A stretch of 64,000 bases of DNA from Prorocentrum cordatum (GCA_963575745.1 CAUYUJ010016283.1:907133-971132); one strand, 5' to 3'; counted from the first letter of the stretch, positions 33,659 to 45,674 are shown. A program made the numbers and translations. Notes: generated from the letters alone by a model not told the origin.

Positions 33659-35836
33659 TTGTTTGTTTGTTTGGACTCGCGTTCCCAGCTGGGTGCAGCT
33701 GGGCGAGGACCGGTCCCGCAGCAACACACGGGCAGCGCTGAGCAGCGCTTCGGCTGCCGACAATTCACATTCTGTGACTGTAGCTCCTTCGAGGAGCCAC
33801 GCGGCCTCGGCCACATCCCTCCAAACGAGGGGCACGGCACTAGAAACAGCAAACTCATGCCCAGCAGGGAAGGGGCCCACGGTTCTCGCGGAAGCGATGC
33901 CTATCTCACTGGGATTGCACTGAGTATTGATTAAGCCGATCTGAAGCCAGAAACCACATCCTGATCCTTGCTGGTCAACCCCGCCATCAAAGCCTCCCCT
34001 GATAGCGAACGGTACGAGATAAGTTTCGAATGGATATAGATAACAATGAGTTCTGTAGAATGTGCGGCCATATCTGGCCTCATGCGTCAATTCATCCGCT
34101 CGTGTATTGTCCTCCCTGAATTCGTGTCTCCATATCTCACGTCCCAAGGCAGCAGGCCTCAGATTGAAACACGCAGCGAGCTCAAAGGTACAATCAATCA
34201 TGGCAGCTGTCCTCTTGCAGTAGCCACGATTCTCACATCTCCATTTACCCTGGAGCCAGGAGCAGATAAGTAGTGAGTCACCCTTGAACTCAGCAGCAAA
34301 ACCCTCTGACGATATGTCCCACACAGTCGCACGCTCCTGGATCATCGCATATCGTATTGCAAGCTTGGCGGACTCTTTGGGGTCATACTTGGGGTGCAGA
34401 GGGTTGGTCGCGGTGTCGACCATCTCAGTATCGGCCTTCTCTCGAGCCTCAGGGGAGCCTCGAGGTCCATTAGGAGAGCCCTTCCAAGACACCACAAAGT
34501 AATCATAGACCTTAGATTTGTTGTATTGTATAAGTAGTTGCTTCCATACCTCCAAGAATTGAACCCAATCACCCCGTACAGACTCCCACCACTTTTCCCC
34601 AAAGAACTGAATGTATGAGAACTGAAGACCTTGGTTTTTGAGTTTGAGTCAGGGCGCGGACAGCTGTGACAGCTGAGCCCTAAGACTCCCAAACGGAGCA
34701 CAGGGTAGCTGGAGAGGGCAACTCTTATCATCACACTGCCGAGCCACTGAGGCATAGGCAACGGAATAGGATGCAGGAACAAGGAAAAGGATGCAATACA
34801 ACATGTGAAAATGTAAAGGTGTTGGAGAGCTCCAAGCAAGATGAAATGAGTCAGCTGCTTGGATGAAAGATGCTACCCAAAATGTGCTCCACGGCCATAC
34901 AGAGCCGTTGTGCTGCAATCATCTCACAAAACATGACAGAAGCAGAGGCATCAAGCGAGACAGCTTCCTCCGCCACCAACTGCCACGTCCCGTGTACACA
35001 CAAATCTATACACCATCCTGCAGCACATCCCTCCACAGAGCGACCTCCGTCGAAGAATCCACGGAGGCCGTCTAGTTTTGTTTTACTCGCATGTTCAATA
35101 AGTGAGGTATGGAACGTAACGTAACTATTTTTGGTTCTGGCCAACCATGTCAGCCTGTCAGCTCTTTCGTTTCCTTCTCGATAGATCCACCTGAACATAT
35201 TGTGGCCCCAACTCGGAGGCCTCATACCATACAACACAGAGATATGCTCCAGCCTATTTTGAATGTCGCCAAGAATGTGCTTGTAGATAATATTGGATGT
35301 TGCCCAGAGACCGTTAATCCAATTCACCCCTGTGGCGGAGTCCCCAATCAATTCCATCGGTATCGAGTCCCGAGGCTCCGCATTCCACTCCGATGCATGT
35401 TCATTAATGTACGCAAGTCGTTTCTCCATCTTCTCGTCCTCCTTCCTTTGCTGCTCCTCCGTCTTCTCCCTCTCCTCCTCCTCCCTAGCATATCCCGCAG
35501 GTTGTGCATGTTTAAAGTAACAGTACCCCCACGCCTCCTCCATGTTAGTAACATCCAGTGCCCGCTTCAGAAATTCTTTCCATCCCTGACGTGAAAAGGA
35601 TAACGTGTGATACCAATCCTTCCCTGATACCAACTCGAAAATGTAATGGAAGTTTCTCAACGCCAGTGGTCTCCCCCCCTCATGCCGACGCGTCATTAAT
35701 GGGCGTTCTTTCCAAGGCAGCGATGCAATGAAGGCCTGCCGTCGGTCAGTCCACTCCCCCGACCATGCAAAAATACATTCTCTAGCCTGCATATGCGAGT
35801 CCCCTGTACTACGATGCTGAGGTGGAGCCCCCGCTG
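33659..35836 (-). mobile_element. 5'-truncated LINE-like retroelement fragment with (CAAA)n tail
   Basis: A 2,178-bp insertion flanked by TGGTT (33,654-33,658 and 35,837-35,841). On the minus strand the 3' end is a short (CAAA)n tail, as in non-LTR retrotransposons. The 5' end is open-reading and lacks a start, so it is truncated. It encodes tandem RNase H-like segments (next entry). No reverse transcriptase is present, as expected for severe 5' truncation. Confidence 0.8.
33680..35836 (-). pseudogene. Tandem RNase H-like domains, fragment
   Basis: The minus strand shows RNase H signatures in repeating order. First comes the end of a domain (LIGDSATGVNWINGLW, then EGNERADRLTWLAR). Next is the start of another (GFFDGGRSVEGCAAGW, CEMIAAQRL) and its distal part (KGDSLLICSWLQGKW, FREDNTRADELTHEARY). 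A third start follows (GGFDGGVDQQGSGCGFW, CELSAAEALLSAA), cut off at the tail. Each domain carries an extra 100-150 residue segment with W/E/K-rich sequence between the Glu and GDS motifs. The frame is lost between about 34,850 and 34,600, where an intron or decay is possible. Complete RNase H removes RNA from RNA/DNA hybrids during reverse transcription. This copy is not expected to be functional. Confidence 0.75.
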
Positions 35837-37302
35837 TGGTTACCGCCGGGAAACTCGTAGAGCTTCCTAGCTCGACTTAAGTTGAGAAAACCGACAGCAC
35901 CTACCAACATTCCGACTCATAGTCAATATGTTTTGACTTCTGAGTGCGACAGACGAACGCGTCTGGTGTCTGCGAATCGACTCCTGTCATTACCAGCCCT
36001 GCGCCCCCCTACAGCCCGAGTTAAGTGCAGAAAACCGACAGCACCTCTCAGGATGACTCGAACAATACAGTAGTTTCGCAGACCTAATTCGGGCAGCTGA
36101 CCGAGTTCCGAGCTCTGGATTCGACAGGCGAACGCACCTGATGTCTTGAAATCGATTCCTCTGACAAACAGCACTGTAGCCCCGCTCAGCGCGAGTTGAG
36201 TAAAGAAAACCGAGAGCACTTCTCAAGATGACTCGACCAATACGAATAGTATTCCGATTCCAGATCGGGCAGCGGACCGAGTTCAGAGCTCTGGATTCGA
36301 CAGACGGATGCGCCTGATGTCTTGAAATCGATTCCTCTGACGACCAGCACTGTAGCCCCGCTCAGCGCGAGTTCAGTGAAGAAAACCGAGAGCACTTCTC
36401 AAGATGACTCGACCAATACGAATATTTTCGCGATTCCAGATCGAGCAGCAGACTGAGTTCAGAGCTCTGGATTCGACAGAAAAGCGCAACTGATGATTCT
36501 GGATCGGGTTCTGTGAATATCAGCTCTGTAGCTGTCCTACAGCTCGAGTTAAGTACAGAAAACCGAGAGTTTCTGTCAAGATGGCTCGAATAATACGAAT
36601 AGGTTTGCGAATCTAGCTCGGCTAACAGACCGAGTTCAGACCTCTGGCTTCAACAGGCGAACGCGCCTAATCATTCTACATTGATTAGCTGTGCTTACCA
36701 GCTCTGTAGCTGTCCTAAAGCTCGAGTTATGTTCAGAAACCGTCAGCGCGTATCAAGATGACTGAAAACAGGCGATCCCGCCAGAGTGCTTTTCGATAGT
36801 AATATTCACCCGATCGAGCTGAGCTCAAGATGGCGAGCGGGAATAAGATCGAATATCACGGGAAAAAATAATAGAGCTCAAACGAATTGTTGAATTTCGA
36901 GAACAAAATTTTCAACCGACCAAAAGTCACCAAAAGTTCAGTCGAGATTTTTCTTGCCAACTAGCTCTCCAGCGCGCCAGAATTACTCTTAAGCTTCCAG
37001 CAACTAGCTTAGGGAAGCTCTACGAGTCACCGACCCAAAGTTCGCACATTGTCCGTCGGAGCCGGATCGGCCAACGAGCTGCACCCCGCGCCCGAATTCC
37101 TCTAGCTCATCGATGTCGAAGAGCTCTACGAGGTATTACTCTTAAGCTTCCAGCAATAACTTGTTAAGGGAAGCTCTACGAGTGAAGATCCGTCGATATT
37201 TTTCTTGCCAACTAGCTCTCCAGCGCTCCGGAATTACTCTTTAGCTTCCAGCAACTAGCTTAGGGAAGCTCTGCGAGTTATGCCGAAGAGCTCTACGAGG
37301 TA

Positions 37303-38172
37303 CTTGCCAGAAGGGTGTCCCGGCGAGCCGTGCAACGCTATCGCAAAGCTCTTCTGGCGCTCTGGAAAGCTCCCCTGCAGCACTGCGGAAGCGCTGCCGG
37401 AAACGTCTCCATGCGTGCCTGCACGCGTGCAGGCACGCGTGGAAGCTTGCCGGAAGCTCTCACGGACACGTGGCCGGCTCGAGCTGCTGCGAGGATTCTG
37501 GAGCGGCGGAGATGGGCTGCTGGGGGCACCACCAACGACCAGCTTCTAATCTTAAACCCTCTACCTCTCAGCGAGCTCCCCGGGAAAGTCCCGTCGAGAT
37601 TTTTCAGGCCAACTAGCCCGCCAGTGCGTCCGAATTGCTCTTTAGCTCCCAGCTGCTAGCTTCACTGGAGGGCTCTGGGAAGCCCTCCTGCTGCGCTGCT
37701 GAAGCGCTACCAGAAACGCTTCCATGCGTGCCTGCACGCTTGCAGGCACGCGTGGAAGCTTGCCGGAAGCTCTCCCGGACCAGCTGCCGGCTCAAACGAA
37801 CCTCTGTGAGGCCAGTGGACCGCCGTGGAGGAGCTCGTGGCGGCCACCACCACCGTCCGGCCTCTAATCTTAAACCCTTGAGCTCTCAGCGAGCTCTCCG
37901 GGAAAAACCCGGAGAGCGAAGGGAGCCTAAGGAACTGGGAAGCTCCCCTGCAGCGCTGCTGACGCGCTACCAGAAACGCTTCCATGCGTGCCTGCGTGCC
38001 TGCACGCTTGCAGGCACGCGTGGAAGCTTGCCGGAAGCTCTCCCGGACCAGCTGCCGGCTCAAACGAACCCCTGTGGGGCCTGTGGACCGCCGTGGAGGA
38101 GCTCCTGGCGGCGACCACCACCGTCCGGCTTCTAATCTTAAACCCTTTAGCTCTCAGCGAGCTCTCCGGGAA
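37303..38172 (+). repeat. GC-rich palindromic elements, about three copies
   Basis: Copies are at about 37,303-37,585, 37,655-37,925 and 37,926-38,172, each ending in CTCTCAGCGAGCTC...CCGGGAA. Each is centred on a GCGTGCCTGCACGC-type palindrome (about 37,407, 37,721 and 37,981). L-type tail sequence (GTCGAGATTTTTCAGGCC) lies at 37,586-37,654. Open frames rich in A/R/P are artefacts of GC-rich DNA. Confidence 0.8.
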
Positions 38173-38492
38173 TTACTCTTAAGCTTCCAGCAACTAGCTA
38201 AGGGGAGCTTTACGAGTTACTAGCTCCACCCCGCGTCGGAATTCCTCTAGCTCATCGATAACGAAGAGCTCTACGAGGTATTACTCTGAAGCTTCAAGCA
38301 ACTAGCTAAGGAAAGCTCTACGAGCTACTCTTAAGCTTCCAGCAACTAGCTAAGGGAAGCTTCACGAGTTACTAGCTCCACCCCGCGCCGGAATTCCTCC
38401 AGCTCACCGATGCCGAAGAGCTCTACGAGGCACTAGCTCCACCCCCTCCGGAATTCCTCTAGCTCGTCGATGCCGAAGAGCTCTACGAGGTA
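38173..38492 (+). repeat. Stack of six right ends closing elements opened at 1.0-9.1 kb
   Basis: In order: L end (38,173-38,219), S end (38,220-38,280), L end (38,281-38,327), L end starting mid-word at CTCTTAAGC (38,328-38,371), M end (38,372-38,432) and M end (38,433-38,492). The order matches L5, S1, L2, L1, M_b and M_a exactly, including the unusual mid-word break of L1. Confidence 0.9.
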
Positions 38493-38670
38493 CCGAGAGC
38501 GTCTGTCCAGATGACTCGAATAATACGAATAGGTTTGCAGACCTAGCTCGGCTAGCAGACCGAGTTCAGACCTCTGGATGCAACAGACGAACGCGCCCGA
38601 TGATTCTGAATCGATAAGGTGAGCTTACAATCTCTGTAGCTGTCCTGTATCTCGAGGTAAGTCCAATATA
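38493..38670 (+). repeat. Continuation of the outermost satellite host
   Basis: One ~176-bp monomer that joins the sequence ending at 1014 (TACAGAAAA + CCGAGAGCG). It is then broken by minus-oriented S/M sequence from 38,671. Confidence 0.85.
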
Positions 38671-38949
38671 CCTTGTAGAGCTCTTCGGCATCGATGAGCT
38701 AGAAGAATTCCGGCGCGGGGTGCAGCTAGTAACTCGTAGAGCTTCCCTGAGCATGTTGTTGCTGGAAGCTTTAGAGTACCTCGTAGAGCTCTTCAGCAAA
38801 GAGCTAAGAGGAATTTGGGCGCAGGGCGGAGCTAGTACCTCGTAGAGCTCTGCGGCATCGATGAGCTAGGGGAATTCCAGCGCGGGGCGGAGCTAGTTCG
38901 CCGACCCGACCAGAAAGGACAATGTCGTAACTGTTGGGTGGTTTTGCGA

Positions 38950-40146
38950 CTGGGCGCAGGCGGTAGACCGTCAACCTTTCTTACCGCCGGGGGACTCGTA
39001 GTGCTTCCTGACAATATATATTGTGGGAAAACAGTTGTTGTGAACGAATAATTTTTCAGCCCAAGCGAATTCAGACCTCTCGATGCAACAGCCGAACGCC
39101 CCCGATGCTTCAGGATTGTCTTCTGTACGAGCTCTGTAGCTCTCCTCCAGCCCGAGTACCGTGCGTAAATCGACAGCACCTTTCAAGATGAATCGTTTGG
39201 CAAACCTAGCTCGAGTGTCAGACCGATTCCAGACCTCTGAATCCGACAGGCGGGCGCGTCTGACGAATCGATTCCTGTGATTGCAAGCCCTGCAGCCCCT
39301 TCTACAGCCTCAGTTAAGTGCAGAAAACCGACAGCACCTCTCAGGATGACTCGAACAATACGAATAGTTTTGCGGATCTAGTTCGGGCAGCAGACCGAGT
39401 TCCGAGCTTTGGATTCGACAGGCGGACGCGCCTGATGTCTCGATTCCTGTGACTGCCAGCACTGTAGTTCCCCTACAGCCCCCAGTTGAGTACAGAGACC
39501 CGACGGCACCTCTCAAGCTCACTCGAACAATACGAATAGTTCGCGATTCTAGATCGGGCAGCAAACCGAGTTCAGAGCTCTGGATTCAATAGACGAACGC
39601 GACTAATGATCCTCAATCGTTTTCTGTAAGTATACGCTCTGCGTATGTTGTATAGCTCGAGTTAAGTACAGAAAACCGAGAGCGCCTGTCAAGATGACTT
39701 GAATAATACGAATAGGTTTCGGGATCTAGCTCGGCTAGCAGACCGAGGTCAGACCTCTGGATTCAACAGACGAGCGCGCCTGATGATTCTGAATGGAAAA
39801 CGTTTGCTTACCAGCTCTGTAGCTGCCCCACAGCTCGAGTTAAGTACAACATACCGACAACGCGTGTGGAGATGACTCAAAACAGCCGATCCCGCCAGCG
39901 TGCTTCGTGGCAGTAAAAAGGACCCGATCGAGCTGAGATCAAGATGGCGAGCGGGAATAAGATCAAATATCACGGGAAAAAGTACTAGAGCTCAAACGAA
40001 TTGAGGAATTTCGAGAACCAAATTTTCAACCGACCAAAAGTCACCAAAAGGTCCGTCGAGATTTTTCTTGCCAACTAGCTCTCCAGCGCGCCAGAATTAC
40101 TCTTAAGCTTCCAGCAATAACTTGCTAAGGGAAGCTCTACAAGTTA
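38950..40146 (+). mobile_element. L-family element L11 (1,197 bp)
   Basis: Head CTGGGCGCAGGCGGTAGACC with a mutated hairpin, satellites and terminus AAGCTCTACAAGTTA. Duplicated at 42,063-43,259. Confidence 0.88.
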
Positions 40147-40207
40147 CTAGCTCCACCCCGCGCCCGAATTCCTCTAGCTCATCGATGCCGAAGAGCTCTA
40201 CGAGGTA

Positions 40208-41364
40208 CTGGGCGCGGTAAACCGTCAACCTTTCTTACTGCCGGAACGAATAGTTTTTCAGCCCCAGCGATTTCGCACCTCTCGATGCAACAGCCGAACG
40301 CCCCCGATGCTTCTGGATTGTCTGCTGTACGAGCTCTGTCGCTCTCCTGCAGCCCGAGTTACGCGCGTAAATCGATAGCACCTCTCAAGATGACTCGAAC
40401 GAAACAAACAATTTAAGAAACCCAGCTCGAGTATCGAAACCGAGTTCAGACCTCTGAATGCGACAGGCAGACGAGTCTGATGTCTCCGAGTCGATTCCTG
40501 TGATTACCAGCCCTGCAGCTCATCTGCAGCTCGAGTTAAGTGCAGAAAACCAAGAGCATCTCTCAGGATGGCTCGAACAATACGAATAGTTTTGCGAACC
40601 CAGTTCAAGCAGCAGACCGAGTCCCGAGCTCTGAATTCGACAGGCGAACGCGCCTGATGTCTTCAAACCGATTTCTCTGATCATCTGCACTGTGGCCACC
40701 CTACCGCCCGAGTTGAGTGCAGAAAACCGACAGCACCTCTCAAGATGACTCGAACAATACGAATAGTTTCGCGATTCTAGATCGGGCAGCAGACCCAGTT
40801 CAGAGCTTTGAATTCAACAGATGATGATTCTGAATCCGTTTCTGTAAGTTTCAGCTCTGAAGCTGTCCTATAGCTCGAGTTTAGTTAAGAAAAACGAGAG
40901 CGTCTGTCAAGATGACTCGAATAATACGAATAGGTTTGCGGACCTAGCTCGGCTGGCAGACCGAGTTGGGACCTCTAGATGCAACAGACGAACGCGCCTG
41001 ATCATTCTGAATCGATGCGGTGTGCTTAACAGCTCTGTAGCAGCCCTACAGCTCGAGTTAAGTCAAATATGCCAAGGAATCGTGTCAAGATGACTCGAAA
41101 CGGCCGATCCCGCCCGTGTGCTTTTTGGCAGTAAAAAGTACCCGATCGAGCTGAGATCAAGATGGCGAGCGGAAATAAGATCGAATACAACGGGAAAAAA
41201 TACTAGAGCTCAAACGAAATCAGGAATTTCGAGAACCAAATTTTCAACCGACCAAAAGTCACCAAGAGGTCCGTCGAGATTTTTCTTGCCAACTAGCTCT
41301 CCAGGGCGCCAGAATTACTCTTAAGCTTCCAGCAATAACTTGCTAAGGGAAGCTCTACGAGTTA
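40208..41364 (+). mobile_element. L-family element L12 (1,157 bp), damaged hairpin
   Basis: The head is shortened (CTGGGCGCGGTAAACCGTC ... TTACTGCCGG). The satellites, tail and terminus CTACGAGTTA are present. An S-type right end lies just upstream at 40,147-40,207 with no matching left part in view. Duplicated at 43,321-44,477. Confidence 0.85.
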
Positions 41365-41367
41365 CTA

Positions 41368-41670
41368 TTCCCGGAGAGCTCGCTGAGAGCTAGAGGGCTT
41401 AAGATTAGAAGGAGGACGGTGGTGGTGCCCGCCAAGAGCTCATCCGCGGCGCTCCACGTTCCCCCCAGAAACTCCGGCGAGCCGGCAGCGCGTCCGGGGG
41501 AGCCTCCGGCAAGCGTCCACGCGTGCCTGCTCGCGTGCAGAAAACGCGTGGAAGCGTTCCTGGGGGCCCTTCTGAAGGGCTGCAGGGGGTTCACGAGAGC
41601 GTCCGGGGGCTCGCCGGGAAAGCTTTCTGGCGTGTGCCCCTTTGCTCTCCGGGTTTTGGACGCGACCAAA
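41368..41670 (-). repeat. GC-rich palindromic element
   Basis: Starts TTCCCGGAGAGCTCGC and ends GCTCTCCGGGTTTTGGACGC with the 10-bp inverted ends CCCGGAGAGC/GCTCTCCGGG. The central palindrome is degraded here. Second copy at 44,481-44,783. Confidence 0.85.
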
Positions 41671-42062
41671 TACTTCGTAGAGCTCTTCGTTATCGATGAG
41701 CTAGAGGAATTCCGGCGCGGGGTGGAGCTAGTAACTCGTAGAGCTTCCCTTAGCAAGTTGTTGCTGGAAGCTTACGAGTAATACTTCGTAGAGCCCTTCG
41801 GCATCGATGAGCTTGCGGAATTCCGGCGCGGGGCGGAGCTAGTAACTCGTAGAGCTTCCCTGAGCATGTTGTTGCTGGAAGCTTTAGAGTACCTCGTAGA
41901 GCTCTTCAGCAAAGAGCTAAGAGGAATTCGGGCGCAGGGTGGAGCTAGTACCTCGTAGAGCTCTGCGGCATCGATGAGCTAGGGGAATTCCAGCGCGGGG
42001 CGGAGCTAGTTCGCCGACCCGACCAGAAAGGACAATGTCGTAACAGTTGGGTGGTTTTGCGA

Positions 42063-43259
42063 CTGGGCGCAGGCGGTAGACCGTCAACCTTTCTTACCGC
42101 CGGGGGACTCGTAGAGCTTCCTGACAATATATAATGTGGGAAAACAATTGTTGTGAACGAATAATTCTTCAGCCCAAGCGAATTCAGACCTCTCGATGCA
42201 ACAGCCGAACGCCCCCGATGCTTCAGGATTGTCTTCTGTACGAGCTCTGTAGCTCTCCTCCAGCCCGAGTGCCGTGCGTAAATCGACAGCACCTTTCAAG
42301 ATGAATCGTTTGGCAAACCTAGCTCGAGTGTCAGACCGATTCCAGACCTCTGAATCCGACAGGCGGGCGCGTCTGACGAATCGATTCCTGTGATTGCAAG
42401 CCCTGCAGCCCCTTCTACAGCCTCAGTTAAGTGCAGAAAACCGACAGCACCTCTCAGGATGACTCGAACAATACGAATAGTTTTGCGGATCTAGTTCGGG
42501 CAGCAGACCGAGTTCCGAGCTTTGGATTCGACAGGCGGACGCGCCTGATGTCTCGATTCCTGTGACTGCCAGCACTGTAGTTCCCCTACAGCCCCCAGTT
42601 GAGTACAGAGACCCGACGGCACCTCTCAAGCTCACTCGAACAATACGAATAGTTCGCGATTCTAGATCGGGCAGCAAACCGAGTTCAGAGCTCTGGATTC
42701 AATAGACGAACGCGACTAATGATCCTCAATCGTTTTCTGTAAGTATACGCTCTGCGTATGTTGTATAGCTCGAGTTAAGTACAGAAAACCGAGAGCGTCT
42801 GTCAAGATGACTTGAATAATACGAATAGGTTTCGGGATCCAGCTCGGCTAGCAGACCGAGGTCAGACCTCTGGATTCAACAGACGAACGCGCCTGATGAT
42901 TCTGAATGGAAAACGTGTGCTTACCAGCTCTGTAGCTGCCCCACAGCTCGAGTTAAGTACAACATACCGACAACGCGTGTGGAGATGACTCAAAACAGCC
43001 GATCCCGCCAGCGTGCTTTGTGGCAGTAAAAAGGACCCGATCGAGCTGAGATCAAGATGGCGAGCGGGAATAAGATCAAATATCACGGGAAAAAATACTA
43101 GAGCTCAAACGAATTGAGGAATTTCGAGAACCAAATTTTCAACCGACCAAAAGTCACCAAAAGGTCCGTCGAGATTTTTCTTGCCAACTAGCTCTCCAGC
43201 GCGCCAGAATTACTCTTAAGCGTCCAGCAATAACTTGCTAAGGGAAGCTCTACAAGTTA
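42063..43259 (+). mobile_element. L-family element L13, duplicate of L11
   Basis: Same length and nearly the same sequence as 38,950-40,146, offset 3,113 bp. It arose by duplication, not by a fresh insertion. Confidence 0.88.
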
Positions 43260-43320
43260 CTAGCTCCACCCCGCGCCCGAATTCCTCTAGCTCATCGATG
43301 CCGAAGAGCTCTACGAGGTA

Positions 43321-44477
43321 CTGGGCGCGGAAAACCGTCAACCTTTCTTACTGCCGGAACGAATAGTTTTTCAGCCCCAGCGATTTCGCACCTCTCGATG
43401 CAACAGCCGAACGCCCCCGATGCTTCTGGATTGTCTGCTGTACGAGCTCTGTCGCTCTCCTGCAGCCCGAGTTACGCGTGTAAATCGATAGCACCTCTCA
43501 AGATGACTCGAACGAAACAAACAGTTTAAGAAACCCAGCTCGAGTATCGAAACCGAGTTCAGACCTCTGAATGCGACAGGCAGACGCGTCTGATGTCTCC
43601 GAGTCGATTCCTGTGATTACCAGCCCTGCAGCCCATCTGCAGCTCGAGTTAAGTGCAGAAAACCAAGAGCATCTCTCAGGATGGCTCGAACAATACGAAT
43701 AGTTTTGCGAACCCAGTTCAAGCAGCAGACCGAGTCCCGAGCTCTGAATTCGACAGGCGAACGCGCCTGATGTCTTCAAACCGATTTCTCTGATCATCTG
43801 CACTGTGGCCACCCTACCGCCCGAGTTGAGTGCAGAAAACCGACAGCACCTCTCAAGATGACTCGAACAATACGAATAGCTTCGCGATTCTAGATCGGGC
43901 AGCAGACCCAGTTCAGAGCTTTGAATTCAACAGATGATGATTCTGAATCCGTTCCTGTAAGTTTCAGCTCTGAAGCTGTCCTATACTTCGAGTTTAGTTC
44001 AGAAAAACGAGAGCGTCTGTCAAGATGACTCGAATAATACGAATAGGTTTGCGGACCTAGCTCGGCTGGCAGACCGAGTTGGGACCTCTAGATGCAACAG
44101 ACGAACGCGCCTGATCATTCTGAATCGATGCGGTGTGCTTAACAGCTCTGTAGCAGCCCTACAGCTCGAGTTAAGTCAAATATGCCAAGGAATCGTGTCA
44201 AGATGACTCGAAACGGCCGATCCCGCCCGTGTGCTTTTTGGCAGTAAAAAGTACCCGATCGAGCTGAGATCAAGATGGCGAGCGGAAATAAGATCGAATA
44301 CAACGGGAAAAAATACTAGAGCTCAAACGAAATGAGGAATTTCGAGAACCAAATTTTCAACCGACCAAAAGTCACCAAGAGGTCCGTCGAGATTTTTCTT
44401 GCCAACTAGCTCTCCAGGGCGCCAGAATTACTCTTAAGCTTCCAGCAATAACTTGCTAAGGGAAGCTCTACGAGTTA
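43321..44477 (+). mobile_element. L-family element L14, duplicate of L12
   Basis: Copy of 40,208-41,364. The hairpin is further changed (CTGGGCGCGGAAAACCGTC). Confidence 0.86.
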
Positions 44478-44480
44478 CTA

Positions 44481-44783
44481 TTCCCGGAGAGCTCGCTGAG
44501 AGCTAGAGGGCTTAAGATTAGAAGGAGGACGGTGGTGGTGCCTGCCAAGAGCTCATCCGCGGCGCTCCACGTTCCCCGCAGAAACTCCGGCGAGCCGGCA
44601 GCGCGTCCGGGGGAGCCTCCGGCAAGCGTCCACGCGTGCCTGCTCGCGTGCAGAAAACGCGTGGAAGCGTTCCTGGGGGCCCTTCTGAAGGGCTGCAGGG
44701 GGTTCACGAGAGCGTCCGAGGGCTCGCCGGGAAAGCTTTCTGGTGTGTGTCCCTTTGCTCTCCGGGTTTTGGACGCGACCAAA
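44481..44783 (-). repeat. GC-rich palindromic element, duplicate copy
   Basis: Duplicate of 41,368-41,670 with the same ends. Confidence 0.85.
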
Positions 44784-45674
44784 TACTTCGTAGAGCTCTT
44801 CGTTATCGATGAGCTAGAGGAATTCCGGCGCGGGGTGGAGCTAGCAACTCGTAGAGCTTCCCTTAGCAAGTTGTTGCTGGAAGCTTACGAGTAATACTTC
44901 GTAGAGCCCTTCGGCATCGATGAGCTCGCGGAATTCCGGCGCGGGGCGGAGCTAGTAACTCGTAGAGCTTCCCTTAGCTAGTTGCGGGGAGCTTAAGGGC
45001 AATCCCTCGTAGAACTCTTCGGCATCGATGAGCTAGAGGAATTCCAGCGCGGGGTGGAGCTAGTAACTCGTAGAGCTTCCCTGAGCAAGTTGTTGCTGGA
45101 AGCTTCAGAGTAATGCCTCGTAGAGCTCTTCGGCATCGATGAGCTAGAGGAATTCCGGCGCGGGGTGGAGCTAGTTGGTCGACCCGACCAGACAGGACAA
45201 AGTGACAACTTTTGCGTGGTTTTGCGAATATTTGAAAGCTCGCTGAGAGCTAAAAGGCTTTAGATTAGAAGCCGGACGGTGGTGGTGCCCGCCGGCAGCC
45301 CATCTTCGCCGCTCCACGATCCTCGCAGCAACACGCCCGTCCCGGCAGCGGGTCCGGGAGAGCTTCCGGCATGCGCTCACGCGTGCCGACACGCGAGCAG
45401 GCACGCGTGGAAGCGTTCCTGGCAGCGCTTCACAAGCGCTTCTGGGGAGCCCCCGGGAGCTCTCCAGAACAGATCGTCCGTCCCCAAGGGTCTCTTACCT
45501 CGTAGAGCTCTTCGGCATCGATGAGCTAGAGGAATACCTCGTAGAGCTCTTCGGCATCGATGAGCTAGAGGAATTCCGGCGCGGGGTGGGGCTAGTAACT
45601 CGTAGAGCTTCCCTTAGCAAGTTGTTGCTGGAAGCTTAAGAGTAATACCTCGTAGAGCTCTTCGGCAAGAGCTG

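Larger units (their letters stand above)
33626..37029 (+). mobile_element. L-family element L10, interrupted in its hairpin by a retroelement
   Basis: Segments 33,626-33,658 and 35,842-37,029 total 1,221 bp. The retroelement sits in the hairpin loop (...GTCAACCTTGGTT / TGGTTACCGCC). The element ends in CTCTACGAGTCA. Confidence 0.92.
33334..37135 (+). mobile_element. M-family element M_e, interrupted by L10
   Basis: Segments 33,334-33,625 and 37,030-37,135 total 398 bp. The restored join TTTGTCCAA + CCGACCCAAAG matches the uninterrupted M_d sequence near 33,200. Confidence 0.92.
31692..37185 (+). mobile_element. L-family element L9, interrupted by M_d and M_e
   Basis: Segments are 31,692-32,916, 33,312-33,333 and 37,136-37,185, in total about 1.3 kb. 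Junctions restore GCCAAC...TAGCTCTCC and CCGGAA + TTACTCTTAAGC. The ~176-bp satellites lie within the first segment. Confidence 0.9.
11756..37280 (+). mobile_element. L-family element L8, split by the 19-kb transposon and by L9
   Basis: Own segments are 11,756-12,104, 31,100-31,691 and 37,186-37,280, about 1.03 kb in all. The satellite monomer is continuous when the large transposon and one 8-bp copy are removed. The break at 31,691 (...GTCATCAAA) rejoins AGATCCGTCG at 37,186, and the element ends in CTGCGAGTTA. Confidence 0.9.
38680..44975 (+). repeat. Tandem segmental duplication, unit 3,113 bp
   Basis: Sequence from about 38,680 to 41,860 recurs 3,113 bp downstream in the same order and orientation, with only scattered substitutions. 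Each unit holds minus-oriented S/M starts, two + strand L elements and one GC-family element. Matching landmarks include 39,310/42,423 and 41,355/44,468. Confidence 0.92.

Noticed and set aside
38221-38492. ~60-bp (CTAGCTCC...GAGGTA) and ~47-bp (TTACTC...GAGTTA) units as independent miniature elements
   Set aside because: Most are right ends of S/M or L elements whose left parts lie elsewhere. Order and junctions match the nested model.
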